This document shows, in pieces, positions 6,570-13,128 of a DNA stretch of 32,247 nt. Within the stretch, counting starts at the first letter, position 1. Every line of letters starts with the position of its first letter. Under the pieces are notes generated by a model. That model ran no database searches and was not told the origin of the DNA. It saw nothing but the letters and a program-made list of their open reading frames with translations. The position numbers and the translations under genes were made by a program. The DNA is from a virus, in IMG/VR virus record IMGVR_UViG_3300030060_005831, positions 1 through 32,247 of that record. One strand, written 5' to 3'.

Positions 6570-6909
6570 TGTATTTCCACTCCTGTTGCTTTTCAAAAAT
6601 AAAAAGTTCATGGCTTACATGAATATATTTATCTCTGAATGTTTTTTGGAAATCTTTGTTTTCCATAAGCATATCAAGAATAATTCTTGAAACAATTTTT
6701 GCTTTTACATTTTTTGAATACATTGATTTAAAAGTAATCTTAAATAGTTCAACATCACCTTTTATAAGCTGTTCTATTTCATCTTTGAACTCATGCTTTA
6801 CGGCAAGTTCTGTAAGATGTCTTGCATCCTCTATGTCGTTTCTATCTGAACAGACAACAGCTTCTGTGATTAGGGCTTGAGCAAGTTTTAGTCTTTGATC
6901 TTTGTTCAT
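6562..6909 (-). CDS. Hypothetical protein, 115 aa
   Basis: All-helical, charged protein. The N-terminal half (LAQALITEAVVCSDRNDIED, then ARHLTELAVKHEF) resembles a tetratricopeptide-like helix pair; the C-terminal half is Lys/Phe-rich. The stop overlaps the dcm start by 8 bases and the start overlaps the stop of the 51-aa ORF upstream, so it is part of the same operon. No family recognised. Confidence 0.55.
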   Translation of the reverse strand: MNKDQRLKLAQALITEAVVCSDRNDIEDARHLTELAVKHEFKDEIEQLIKGDVELFKITFKSMYSKNVKAKIVSRIILDMLMENKDFQKTFRDKYIHVSHELFIFEKQQEWKYNG

Positions 6910-7064
6910 TACTTTGCCTCCTTGATTGCTGTTCTCATTGCTTCAAGTTCAGCAATGTTTTTTCTTATTTCTTTTACTTCTGCAAGCTTTCTTTTAAGAA
7001 TGTCTTTTTGACTGAGGAGTCTCTGATTGTTTTCCCAGAGTGCTTTTTCTCTAAATGCGTTCAT
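6909..7064 (-). CDS. Small coiled-coil protein, 51 aa
   Basis: ATG 7064 to TAA 6909, with the stop overlapping the next ATG (TAATG). The product is a near-continuous heptad pattern (ALWENNQRLLSQKDILKRKL, EVKEIRKNIAELEAMRTAIK), so a short coiled coil is likely. It follows the hairpin at 7093-7112, so its expression may need read-through or a local promoter. No family recognised. Confidence 0.55.
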   Translation of the reverse strand: MNAFREKALWENNQRLLSQKDILKRKLAEVKEIRKNIAELEAMRTAIKEAK

Positions 7065-7092
7065 TGTTTTAGGGGTGATAGGTGAATAAAGA

Positions 7093-7112
7093 CCCCACCA
7101 GTTGAGGTGGGG
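7093..7112 (-). terminator. Hairpin, likely minus-strand terminator or attenuator
   Basis: Perfect 7-bp GC-rich stem CCCCACC/GGTGGGG with a 6-base loop. On the minus strand it is followed by TCTTTATT, a short U-rich tail; on the plus strand no U tail follows. It lies just after the stop of the 70-aa gene at 7122 and before the 51-aa gene, so it could lower transcription into the methyltransferase genes. Confidence 0.5.
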
Positions 7113-7121
7113 CTGAATAGG

Positions 7122-7334
7122 TTACTGATTTAGGTAATCTTCAACAGATACATCTGATTTCATAACAAAGTTTCCTTTGTAAGTACAGGTATCGTCTGCG
7201 TCAGGGTGGTTAGTGAACTCTTCTTCTAACCTTTGTGTTTCTAGCCACTCAGCTTCAGTTCTTGGTCTGCCTAAGTTTGCTTTTGTGTTTTCAAGTTCGT
7301 TGTATCTGGTGATAATTTGTTGAATAGTTTTCAT
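7122..7334 (-). CDS. Hypothetical protein, 70 aa
   Basis: Acidic, mainly helical N-terminal part (TIQQIITRYNELENTKANLG, EAEWLETQRLEEEF) and a C-terminal part with a single Cys and EDYLNQ end. It begins one base before the stop of the winged-helix gene at 7335 is passed, so the two are read as a pair. No family recognised. Confidence 0.5.
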   Translation of the reverse strand: MKTIQQIITRYNELENTKANLGRPRTEAEWLETQRLEEEFTNHPDADDTCTYKGNFVMKSDVSVEDYLNQ

Positions 7335-7661
7335 TTACTTAGCCTCCTTTTGTGTATTTTTTCTTGCTAAATAGTTAATGAAGTTTTCGTTTAACCAATA
7401 TAAGTCTGGGCCTTCAACTATAGGGCATCTATGCTCTATATCAATAATGCCTTTTGCTTCAAGACTACTTATCAATCCAGCAATCTGATGCTTTGTAAAT
7501 CCAGTTTCTAAAGCTTCCTCTAAAGTGAAACACATAAAAGCTGGGTCGCCATCAAAGTGTTGATAGCCAAGTTCTGGACATTGAAAGTTGTTGAAACAAA
7601 TTTCGCCACACTCAGCGACTTTTGCTTCTTTTTCTGTTAGTTCGTAAGTTTTGGTTTCCAT
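7335..7661 (-). CDS. Putative winged-helix regulator, 108 aa
   Basis: Start chosen at ATG 7661: AAAGGA sits 5-6 bases upstream, and the longer in-frame start at 7745 would lie upstream of a good promoter. The first half has four Cys (AECGEICFNNFQCPE, then FMCF). The second half reads as a winged helix: LEEALETGFTKHQIAGLISSLEAKGIIDIE, a turn, then YWLNENFINYL. First gene of the leftward early operon, beside a dyad between divergent promoters, so it may regulate that region; this is inference. Confidence 0.55.
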   Translation of the reverse strand: METKTYELTEKEAKVAECGEICFNNFQCPELGYQHFDGDPAFMCFTLEEALETGFTKHQIAGLISSLEAKGIIDIEHRCPIVEGPDLYWLNENFINYLARKNTQKEAK

Positions 7662-7715
7662 TTGAATCCTTTGCGAAGTTTGAATAATCGGCCAATCTCT
7701 CGACCTCATATTTAA

Positions 7716-7744
7716 ATAATACATGATTAATATATTTATGTCCA
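7716..7744 (-). promoter_or_regulatory. Sigma-70-type promoter, leftward early operon
   Basis: Reading the minus strand: -35 TGGACA (7744-7739), 17-base spacer, -10 TATTAT (7721-7716). The predicted start of transcription near 7709 leaves a leader of about 45 bases before ATG 7661. One mismatch from consensus in each box. Confidence 0.6.
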
Positions 7745-7769
7745 CCCTTGCCCTGTAAGTTTATCTAAA

Positions 7770-7787
7770 TGTTATGGATCTGTAACA
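7770..7787. promoter_or_regulatory. Dyad between divergent promoters, possible operator
   Basis: TGTTA (7770-7774) and TAACA (7783-7787) form an 18-bp inverted repeat with GATC in the centre, almost midway between the two -35 boxes. The position fits a site for a repressor or activator controlling both directions. The arms are only 5 bp, so chance is possible in this AT-rich DNA. Confidence 0.3.
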
Positions 7788-7801
7788 ATATCTTATAGGA
7801 C

Positions 7802-7828
7802 TTGACAGTGCAACATAGTGCATATAAT
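7802..7828 (+). promoter_or_regulatory. Consensus sigma-70 promoter, rightward early operon
   Basis: Perfect -35 TTGACA (7802-7807) and perfect -10 TATAAT (7823-7828), separated by 15 bases, which is shorter than the usual 17; a weaker TAATAT at 7825 gives 17. The leader to ATG 7872 holds a small hairpin GGCT/AGCC (7837-7849) and AAGG about 10 bases before the ATG. Confidence 0.7.
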
Positions 7829-7871
7829 ATATAGATGGCTGAGATAGCCGTTCTTTCGCAAGGTATTTCAA

Positions 7872-8126
7872 ATGACCGACACAAAAATCAAAATAGCAAG
7901 ACAGCTATTTGAACACGCAATCACTCTTGTAAAAGAAGATTGCTTCCATGAGCCAGACAATGTTGACGATGATATTGCAGTCGCTAAATTGATTGCTGGC
8001 AAAATCAACTATGATCTTTTTACTTCTTACGACTATATAGAGCAACTCATGGTTGAACTTAATGACGATCAAGTAAGAGATTCATTTAACAGAATCCATG
8101 AAGTACACAATGCGAGGTGGGATTAA
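7872..8126 (+). CDS. Hypothetical early protein, 84 aa
   Basis: First gene of the rightward operon, just after the consensus promoter. Acidic helical protein: KIKIARQLFEHAITLVKEDC, then a DNVDDDIAVAKLIAG helix and an acidic C-terminal half. As the first early gene it may act on the host, but nothing in the sequence shows how. Its stop overlaps the next ATG (TAATG). Confidence 0.6.
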   Translation: MTDTKIKIARQLFEHAITLVKEDCFHEPDNVDDDIAVAKLIAGKINYDLFTSYDYIEQLMVELNDDQVRDSFNRIHEVHNARWD

Positions 8127-8464
8127 TGACAACTACTAAACTTCCCACAGATACAGAACTTGCCACCCCCATTGGTGGTAAGGTCGTTGACCCAGAGATC
8201 AAGGCCAAACTTACAGATGATAAGCAAAGGCACAAAAGGGCTAGATTCAAGGCTCTTATTCTTCCAAGACTCAAAGAACTTACGTTTCGCATGAAACAAG
8301 TTAAAAATGTCGCTAACCGCAGCAACTATGTTTATACAGAGGGTGAGGCCAAAGCAATCGTCAAGTTTATGCAAGAGCAACTAGATGAAGCGGCAGACGA
8401 GTTTCTTGACATACTCAAACCATACGCAGAACCTATTCAATTCGACACAACGGAGTACGACTAA
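8126..8464 (+). CDS. Hypothetical early protein, 112 aa
   Basis: Start set at ATG 8126, overlapping the upstream stop by one base and preceded by GAGGTGG at 7 bases; a GTG three codons upstream is possible but less likely. Basic middle (DDKQRHKRARFKALILPRLKEL) and acidic C-terminus (EQLDEAADEFLDIL). Helical throughout. No family recognised. Confidence 0.6.
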   Translation: MTTTKLPTDTELATPIGGKVVDPEIKAKLTDDKQRHKRARFKALILPRLKELTFRMKQVKNVANRSNYVYTEGEAKAIVKFMQEQLDEAADEFLDILKPYAEPIQFDTTEYD

Positions 8465-8598
8465 TGCAAAATCTATTACTTGCTATCGCTGGCATGGGTC
8501 TTTTATACACCACGTTGTCAGGGACACTTTATGACATGACATATGCAGACTGTTATGAAAAAAATATTGAAATGGCGTGTAGGGAGCTTCAGAAATGA
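8464..8598 (+). CDS. Small single-pass membrane protein, 44 aa
   Basis: ATG overlaps the upstream stop by one base. Residues 3-22 (NLLLAIAGMGLLYTTLSGTL) form a likely membrane segment or uncleaved signal anchor, followed by a short polar tail with two Cys. Its stop overlaps the next start (ATGA). Small early membrane proteins of phages often act on the host envelope; no direct evidence here. Confidence 0.5.
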   Translation: MQNLLLAIAGMGLLYTTLSGTLYDMTYADCYEKNIEMACRELQK

Positions 8599-8750
8599 CT
8601 TTTGAAATGACACGCATAAAGCAAAGGCTTGCTGATCTTGAAAGTCAAGCTAAATCTATTGAACTGTTGAAGGTTGCAGTTCTTGAAATAAATGAAAACC
8701 TTATTGATATAAAACAAAGACTTATTCAACTGGAGATCCAAAACCAATGA
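8595..8750 (+). CDS. Small coiled-coil protein, 51 aa
   Basis: Coupled on both sides by ATGA overlaps. The whole product is one heptad-patterned helix (RIKQRLADLESQAKSIELLK then VLEINENLIDIKQRLIQLEI), so it likely forms a coiled-coil dimer or binds a partner by one. No family recognised. Confidence 0.5.
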   Translation: MTFEMTRIKQRLADLESQAKSIELLKVAVLEINENLIDIKQRLIQLEIQNQ

Positions 8751-8995
8751 TTGACCTTAATTTTGAACCACCAACAAATCAACAGGAAGCTTTATATCAA
8801 GGTTTTTGTTTATTCTTCACAGCACCATCTAAAAAGCATCAACAAGACGTATTGAACTTAATACAACTTATCTTGGCTGATCCAGAGGTTTCTCAAGAAA
8901 TGGTGCAAGCTTGTTTTGAAAGAGCCTTTGGATTTCTTAATTTAGAAATGCAAATGCACTTAGACAAAAAAAATACTGGTAAAGACCACCCCTGA
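8747..8995 (+). CDS. Hypothetical protein, 82 aa
   Basis: Helical protein with an aromatic N-terminal part (EALYQGFCLFFTAPSKKHQQ) and an amphipathic centre (DVLNLIQLILADPEVSQEMV). It overlaps the coiled-coil gene by 4 bases and ends in the inverted repeat at 8974-9007. No family recognised. Confidence 0.55.
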   Translation: MIDLNFEPPTNQQEALYQGFCLFFTAPSKKHQQDVLNLIQLILADPEVSQEMVQACFERAFGFLNLEMQMHLDKKNTGKDHP

Positions 8996-9037
8996 TCTCT
9001 ACCAGTACTCCACCCATTGTCCTAACACCTAAGGACA
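8974..9037 (+). promoter_or_regulatory. Two hairpins in the leader of the RecE-like gene
   Basis: TACTGGTA (8974-8981) pairs with TACCAGTA (9000-9007), 8 bp with an 18-base loop, spanning the stop of the upstream gene. TGTCCT (9018-9023) pairs with AGGACA (9032-9037), 6 bp with an 8-base loop. Neither is followed by a U-run. The nuclease gene starts at 9054 without a visible Shine-Dalgarno, so the hairpins might tune translation or RNA processing. Confidence 0.35.
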
Positions 9038-9053
9038 CCATTACTATAACAAA

Positions 9054-9887
9054 ATGGAATCATTAAACAACACCACACCACACGTTACGTCAGTTGATAT
9101 TGACGAACAAGTGTATAGATCAGATCCAGCCATTGCAGCGTCTGACTTGAAATATGCCATAGATCATGGCCTTGAGGCTTTTAACATCTATAAGTATGGC
9201 AAAAACAATCCTCCCAGAATTGCAACTCCAGCAATGAAACTAGGGTCAATGATTCATAAATGGATTCTTGAACCTGACGTATTTCCAAGTAGTTATGCAC
9301 TTCTTGAAGAAAAGCGTACAAAAAAAGGTAAAGAGCTTGCTCTTGCCTGTGAGGAAAAAGGTTTACTCACTTATACTTCTCAGGAAAAGGAACTGCTAGA
9401 CAATATTGAACACTCCCTTGTTGAAAACAATTTTGCTTGGAAATATCTTCTTAGCAATGTCAAAAACAAACAAGGTTTAGCAGAACAATCTTTTTGGTGG
9501 AAACATAGAGAAACAGGTCTGCAATGCAAATGCCGTTGTGATTTTGTGATTGATGATATGGTTATTGATCTCAAAACTACAGGTGAAGGTGGTGCATCAC
9601 CAGATAAATTTACCAAAACTATAGTTAACTTTCACTACCATATGGCTGCGGCTCACTACCTTCAAGGTACTGGAGCAAAGCGGTTTATATTTGTGGCTGT
9701 TGAAAAGGTATTTCCATATAGCGTGGGAATATATGAACTCTCGCCCCACTTCATTGAACGTGGTTATGAACTACAAGAACAAGCTTTGTCTGACATCAAA
9801 CAAGCCCAAGAGTCAGGCATCTGGAAAGGTTACACCAACTATGAATCAGAGGGCATCAAAACACTTACACCCCCTAAATGGCTTTAA
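9054..9887 (+). CDS. RecE-like exonuclease (PD-(D/E)XK fold, exodeoxyribonuclease VIII-like)
   Basis: Double-strand DNA exonuclease that makes 3' single strands for annealing-type recombination. 277 aa, the size of the RecE nuclease domain. Seen: GSMIHKWILEP (64-74; the His and Glu of the family's helix), AEQSF (E144), CDFV (D163), VIDLKTT (D172, K174) and HYHMAAAHYLQG (194-205), in the order of the exonuclease VIII C-terminal domain. It is followed at once, with a 10-base overlap, by an annealing-protein-like gene, the standard two-gene recombination pair. Confidence 0.85.
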   Translation: MESLNNTTPHVTSVDIDEQVYRSDPAIAASDLKYAIDHGLEAFNIYKYGKNNPPRIATPAMKLGSMIHKWILEPDVFPSSYALLEEKRTKKGKELALACEEKGLLTYTSQEKELLDNIEHSLVENNFAWKYLLSNVKNKQGLAEQSFWWKHRETGLQCKCRCDFVIDDMVIDLKTTGEGGASPDKFTKTIVNFHYHMAAAHYLQGTGAKRFIFVAVEKVFPYSVGIYELSPHFIERGYELQEQALSDIKQAQESGIWKGYTNYESEGIKTLTPPKWL

Positions 9888-10528
9888 TTAACACCATGAC
9901 TAGACCACTATTAACAGGAATCATTCAGCCAGAGGACATTTACCTCAAAGGCAACTACAAATATGTTTCATGGGCAAAAATTGCTAATTACCTTCATGAA
10001 CACGCAAAAGGCTGGGATTTTCATTTAGAACTCCCTCCAGAATCGCCCACAAACCCCTTGTCAAATCTTGCCGTATGGAAAGCACCTGATGAAACAGGCT
10101 TTTTAATGGGTTATTTTACAGATCCAAAAGGCAACAAAACAAGTTCTTTCCCTTATCCAATAATGGATTATAGAAACAATCCTGTTAAATGGGAAAAGAT
10201 TTCATCAAGAGATATTTCTGATTCTCACCGAAGAGCTTTATGTGCTTGTGCAGCTTTTACTTTTTCTCTTGGCTCTGAACTTTGGACAGGAAATGAAATT
10301 GTAAGTAAAGAAATTGGATCAGAACCAGTCAAAGACAGATCAGCCCAGCCAGTTCAAAATCTTTCTGTCGCTGCTAAAGATGCAATTTTAAAAGCTGACA
10401 CCAGACAAAGACTTGATAAATGTGCTGAGTCTCTAGAGGTGCGTTATGCTAACAGACAAATACCGCAAAATGATTACAACGATCTTTGCGACCTTATCAA
10501 AACTAGAAAAGAGGTGATTACAACATGA
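9878..10528 (+). CDS. Single-strand annealing protein-like (Sak3 / DUF1071-like)
   Basis: Probably loads on the single strand made by the nuclease and anneals it to its complement. 216 aa. Residues 24-50 (LKGNYKYVSWAKIANYLHEH then WDFHLEL) and 95-142 (PYPIMDYRNNPVKWEKISSR, then DSHRRALCACAAFTFSLGSELW) match the SWA..., P.MD and R.L..A.A..LG..LW pattern of the DUF1071/Sak3 annealing proteins. The C-terminal 70 residues are a charged helical tail. Partnership with the RecE-like nuclease strengthens the call; the exact family is from memory. Confidence 0.65.
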   Translation: MALINTMTRPLLTGIIQPEDIYLKGNYKYVSWAKIANYLHEHAKGWDFHLELPPESPTNPLSNLAVWKAPDETGFLMGYFTDPKGNKTSSFPYPIMDYRNNPVKWEKISSRDISDSHRRALCACAAFTFSLGSELWTGNEIVSKEIGSEPVKDRSAQPVQNLSVAAKDAILKADTRQRLDKCAESLEVRYANRQIPQNDYNDLCDLIKTRKEVITT

Positions 10529-10749
10529 CAGTAGCTGGCAGCCAGTATTTCTCTACCGATCAACTCGCTAAGAGATATGGTATGCACCCAGACTCCATAA
10601 GAAGATGGCGGTACAAAGGCATAGGCCCTGAGTACTATGAACTTCCTATCTTCGCTGTCTCTTATGGTGATCCCAGAGTCAGATATGACCTTCACAAAGT
10701 CCTTGCTTGGGAAGAAGCAAACGGCATTACACCCATTGAACCCTTTTAA
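10525..10749 (+). CDS. AlpA/excisionase-like HTH protein, 74 aa
   Basis: MerR-superfamily helix-turn-helix: STDQLAKRYGMHPDSIRRWR is a helix-turn-helix, and DPRVRYDLHKVLAWEEA is the wing and following helix, the pattern of small excisionases and AlpA-type regulators. ATGA overlap with the annealing protein gene. No integrase is visible in the window, so a role as a transcription regulator or DNA-bending factor is as likely as excision. Confidence 0.7.
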   Translation: MTVAGSQYFSTDQLAKRYGMHPDSIRRWRYKGIGPEYYELPIFAVSYGDPRVRYDLHKVLAWEEANGITPIEPF

Positions 10750-10754
10750 TTACT

Positions 10755-11096
10755 ATGGCAAACACCGCATTTAACGCAAAATTCAGAATTGTTGATAACA
10801 ACAGCGATAGAGACAATGCACCAGAAAGAAACTTAATTATCGACATATCAGTTGATGAAGCTATGAAGATGGCAAACTGGTTACAAACTATGGTTGATAA
10901 TGCCCATATCGAAGATACTAAGATAAGGGTTTACAAAAGCAAATCAGATTATGATGAAATAGCTGGTTTTTCAATCTGGGGCGGTCTTTGGGGTAACTCA
11001 GGCAAGATTGCACCTCTAAACCCTAAACCAGCCTCTGAGAGGACTGTAAACGTCAAAGCAAACCAGCGTGAACTTCCAGAGGATTTACCTTTTTGA
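10755..11096 (+). CDS. Hypothetical protein with SSB-like acidic C-terminal tip
   Basis: 113 aa. The body (NLIIDISVDEAMKMANWLQT, then a beta-rich IRVYKSKSDYDEIAGFSIWG) does not clearly show an OB fold. The C-terminus is a Pro/Lys/Asn-rich linker ending in ELPEDLPF, which mimics the DDDIPF tip by which SSB recruits partner proteins. Position after nuclease and annealing protein fits a single-strand DNA-binding role. The fold is not proven from sequence alone. Confidence 0.5.
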   Translation: MANTAFNAKFRIVDNNSDRDNAPERNLIIDISVDEAMKMANWLQTMVDNAHIEDTKIRVYKSKSDYDEIAGFSIWGGLWGNSGKIAPLNPKPASERTVNVKANQRELPEDLPF

Positions 11097-11098
11097 TT

Positions 11099-11269
11099 AT
11101 GTACCTAGTAACTTTTCCAAAGAATCCCTATGTAGGTCAGATTTTTTATCACCTTGAATCTGAAAGAACTTATGAGTTTTGTGAAACTTTAAGGAAAAAC
11201 AAAGAGACTGGAGAACTTATTGAGTCTGTAAATTGGATTGATATTACAGAAAAGGATTTAGTTCCTTAA
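11099..11269 (+). CDS. Small hypothetical protein, 56 aa
   Basis: ATG 11099 to TAA 11269. Reads MYLVTFPKNPYVGQIFYHLE, then a charged helix and a WIDITEKDLVP end. It starts within a few bases of the upstream stop and is the last supported gene of the rightward early operon. No family recognised. Confidence 0.5.
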   Translation: MYLVTFPKNPYVGQIFYHLESERTYEFCETLRKNKETGELIESVNWIDITEKDLVP

Positions 11270-11473
11270 ATAGAGGCATGACAACTCTGATTACCTTCCA
11301 GAGTTTAAAGCTGCTCTTTTACAATTTTGAGGTTCATTGCCCTTCTAGCCTGACGCAACAACTTTGTAAAAAGATATGAGTTCCCTTCGAGGACTTACTG
11401 AGGGGCAAATGGGGGTTTACTATTTTTCCTCCACATTATCTCGGTAAGTAAGTGATAAAAGTCTGTAAGACCT
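11270..11473. other. Intergenic region between convergent genes, with one hairpin
   Basis: 204 bases without a convincing gene. A 7-bp hairpin AACTCTG/CAGAGTT (11283-11305, 9-base loop) lies 14 bases after the stop at 11269 and could end the rightward operon, but the sequence after it lacks a long U-run. Two very short ORFs (33 and 23 codons, from 11278 and about 11377) overlap by ATATGA; they are not supported further. Confidence 0.4.
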
Positions 11474-11758
11474 CTACTTTTTCCCAAATATTATATACCT
11501 AAAGCGATCCCAAAAGCTCGCTTTTTTCTTGTTTAGTCGTTTTTCTAATTTATATAAATAAGCTCCCTGCTGAGATATAACTTCAATCGAAGAACTTATA
11601 AAATGGGCTTGCTTTGCATTTGTCTGTAATAGCTTTATTGCATAAGGTTTGAGTAATTCAATATCCTCTAGTTTCTCAATAAACTGTATTGATTTTTGCA
11701 CCTCAAACTCACCCTCAAGGCTGTAGCTGCTAGTTAGTGCGTCAATTATATTTTTCAT
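11474..11758 (-). CDS. Hypothetical protein, 94 aa
   Basis: Helical protein ending in a basic, aromatic tail (LNKKKASFWDRFRYIIFGKK) that could lie on a membrane. ATGA overlap with the small gene upstream, so the two form a unit that points away from the holin-like gene. No family recognised. Confidence 0.5.
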   Translation of the reverse strand: MKNIIDALTSSYSLEGEFEVQKSIQFIEKLEDIELLKPYAIKLLQTNAKQAHFISSSIEVISQQGAYLYKLEKRLNKKKASFWDRFRYIIFGKK

Positions 11759-11940
11759 AAGCTAGGCCATAGCTTTGTTTCTATCATTTCAACAATTTTG
11801 TCATCAATCGTGTTATCGGTTGTTTTGACCAAAGCTTTTAAAAGGTCAATAATTAACTTTTTGACTGCATTTGTTTTGCAGAAAGTTAAAAGGATAGGCT
11901 TAAGAATACGAATCATTGAATTGTTTGTTTTTCCAAACAT
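11755..11940 (-). CDS. Small protein, possibly holin-associated, 61 aa
   Basis: ATG 11940 chosen over a TTG at 11964; neither has a strong Shine-Dalgarno. After a hydrophobic, basic N-terminal half (MIRILKPILLTFC), the C-terminal half (LIIDLLKALVKTTDNTIDDKIVEMIE) has the TDN..DD..VE pattern seen, from memory, in small phage lysis or holin-neighbour proteins. The function is not established. Confidence 0.45.
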   Translation of the reverse strand: MFGKTNNSMIRILKPILLTFCKTNAVKKLIIDLLKALVKTTDNTIDDKIVEMIETKLWPSL

Positions 11941-11978
11941 AGCTAAAATACCAGTATTCAACAATAATCTTAATTTTC

Positions 11979-12218
11979 ATGGACGATCAAGAGCCTAGTA
12001 AAGTTGAAACTATCGTGAAAGTTTGCGTACTTTTGTGGTCGGCAACACTTTTATCCCTTTCATACTATGAACCGCCATCTGGTAAAAAGATTGTAGATTT
12101 TGACCCGACATTTATTGCTTCAATTTTTTCAGCTTCCACAGCTTCACTAGGATTTCAGATAAAGAAGAAAAAAGATACTATAGTAGATAACAAGAACACC
12201 AAAGCTAGTATCAAATGA
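11979..12218 (+). CDS. Two-segment membrane protein, holin candidate, 79 aa
   Basis: Two hydrophobic segments: VKVCVLLWSATLLSLSYY (about 14-31) and FIASIFSASTASLGFQI (45-61), then a highly basic tail (KKKKD...). An acidic N-terminus, two membrane segments and a basic tail make a class II-like holin layout. No endolysin gene is recognisable nearby, so this stays a candidate. It overlaps the first secreted protein gene by 4 bases. Confidence 0.5.
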   Translation: MDDQEPSKVETIVKVCVLLWSATLLSLSYYEPPSGKKIVDFDPTFIASIFSASTASLGFQIKKKKDTIVDNKNTKASIK

Positions 12219-12706
12219 AAAAGCTCTTACTACTTGCCGCCCTCTGTGTTCCAACTGCGGCCTACTGTGACATTCAACACTCAATAACTTCAAGCGTAAA
12301 GCTAGAGAGTCTATCAGCAGCAACTTCCGCAGATAAAATTGGATCAAGTTATAGCATCAGTGGAAACAACATAACTACTACAGATTCAAACTCAGCCGCA
12401 ACTCTTGGTGGATTTGGTTCTGTCACATCAGGAACACCAGCAATAAGTTTTCCTAGTTCTGTTGTTCAAGCAAATAGTTCTGAGGCCTTTTCATTCAGTA
12501 CTAGCTACCTAGAAGGGGACGCTACTTCTGGTTCAGCCCCAACAGTAGGCACAGTGAGCAATTTTAGTGACCTTACTTCCACAAGTGCTGGCTCAGTAGG
12601 CACAGCAGCCGTTTCATTAGATAATCACACAATGACACTTTCTGCTGGAACAGGAACAGGGGTTGTTTTAACTGGTCAATTCGTTACAGACTTAACTGTT
12701 GATTAA
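12215..12706 (+). CDS. Secreted Ser/Thr-rich protein, 163 aa
   Basis: Clear signal peptide: MKKLLLLAALCVPTAAYC with a likely cut near residue 18. The mature part is rich in Ser, Thr, Gly and Ala, with few charged residues and no Cys after the leader, resembling beta-structured exported or surface proteins. First of three consecutive exported proteins, coupled by overlapping starts and stops. Similar leaders and neighbours occur, from memory, in marine cyanophages; the role is unknown. Confidence 0.6.
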   Translation: MKKLLLLAALCVPTAAYCDIQHSITSSVKLESLSAATSADKIGSSYSISGNNITTTDSNSAATLGGFGSVTSGTPAISFPSSVVQANSSEAFSFSTSYLEGDATSGSAPTVGTVSNFSDLTSTSAGSVGTAAVSLDNHTMTLSAGTGTGVVLTGQFVTDLTVD

Positions 12707-13128
12707 TGTGGAAATATCTGCCGCTTATATTTTTTGTTAGTCCAGCTTATGCTCAAACTGTAGTGCCAAATTTTACCAGTGCTACATCTACAAGTCGATC
12801 TATTACCACTAATAACCTCACAGAAAATATCCGAGAAGTTCGCTACAATTCTGGTTATACCTACAGTGTCACTGGTTCTGGTATCTCATGCGGCAACTGT
12901 GATTCAATATCCATGCCAAATGCCACAGTGACAGAAACCATCAATGGAACTACCTACGAATGGACAGGCTTGAATATGAATCAAAAACCTCAATGGCAAC
13001 AGACAGGTCAAGGAGCTTTTCAATTTTCGGAGTTTTACAAAGGCCCTTCTCTCGAATCAGTAATCGACATCACAAGGCAAGTAACCTCAGAGGTGGTAAC
13101 AGATACTACTATTATATTTTCCAACTAA
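12706..13128 (+). CDS. Secreted protein, 140 aa
   Basis: N-terminal MWKYLPLIFFVSPAYA is a short signal peptide with an AYA cut before QTVVPNF. The mature protein is Thr/Ser/Asn-rich and has a Cys pair CGNC (about 62-65) that may form a disulfide outside the cytoplasm. Start overlaps the upstream stop by one base. No named family. Confidence 0.6.
   Translation: MWKYLPLIFFVSPAYAQTVVPNFTSATSTSRSITTNNLTENIREVRYNSGYTYSVTGSGISCGNCDSISMPNATVTETINGTTYEWTGLNMNQKPQWQQTGQGAFQFSEFYKGPSLESVIDITRQVTSEVVTDTTIIFSN

Noticed and set aside
6570-6611. Longer dcm start at ATG 6611
   Set aside because: It adds 14 residues not typical of the family; ATG 6569 has AGGAG upstream and starts directly before motif I.
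7662-7745. Longer start (7745) for the 108-aa winged-helix gene
   Set aside because: The extension crosses a good minus-strand promoter, and ATG 7661 has a strong Shine-Dalgarno.
11278-11448. Two tiny plus-strand ORFs after the early operon
   Set aside because: 33 and 23 codons, the first containing the hairpin, no motif; coding not supported.
12960-13115. N-terminal extension of the third secreted protein from ATG 12960 or 12993
   Set aside because: It lies inside the upstream gene and reads as charged, non-leader sequence before a recognisable signal peptide.
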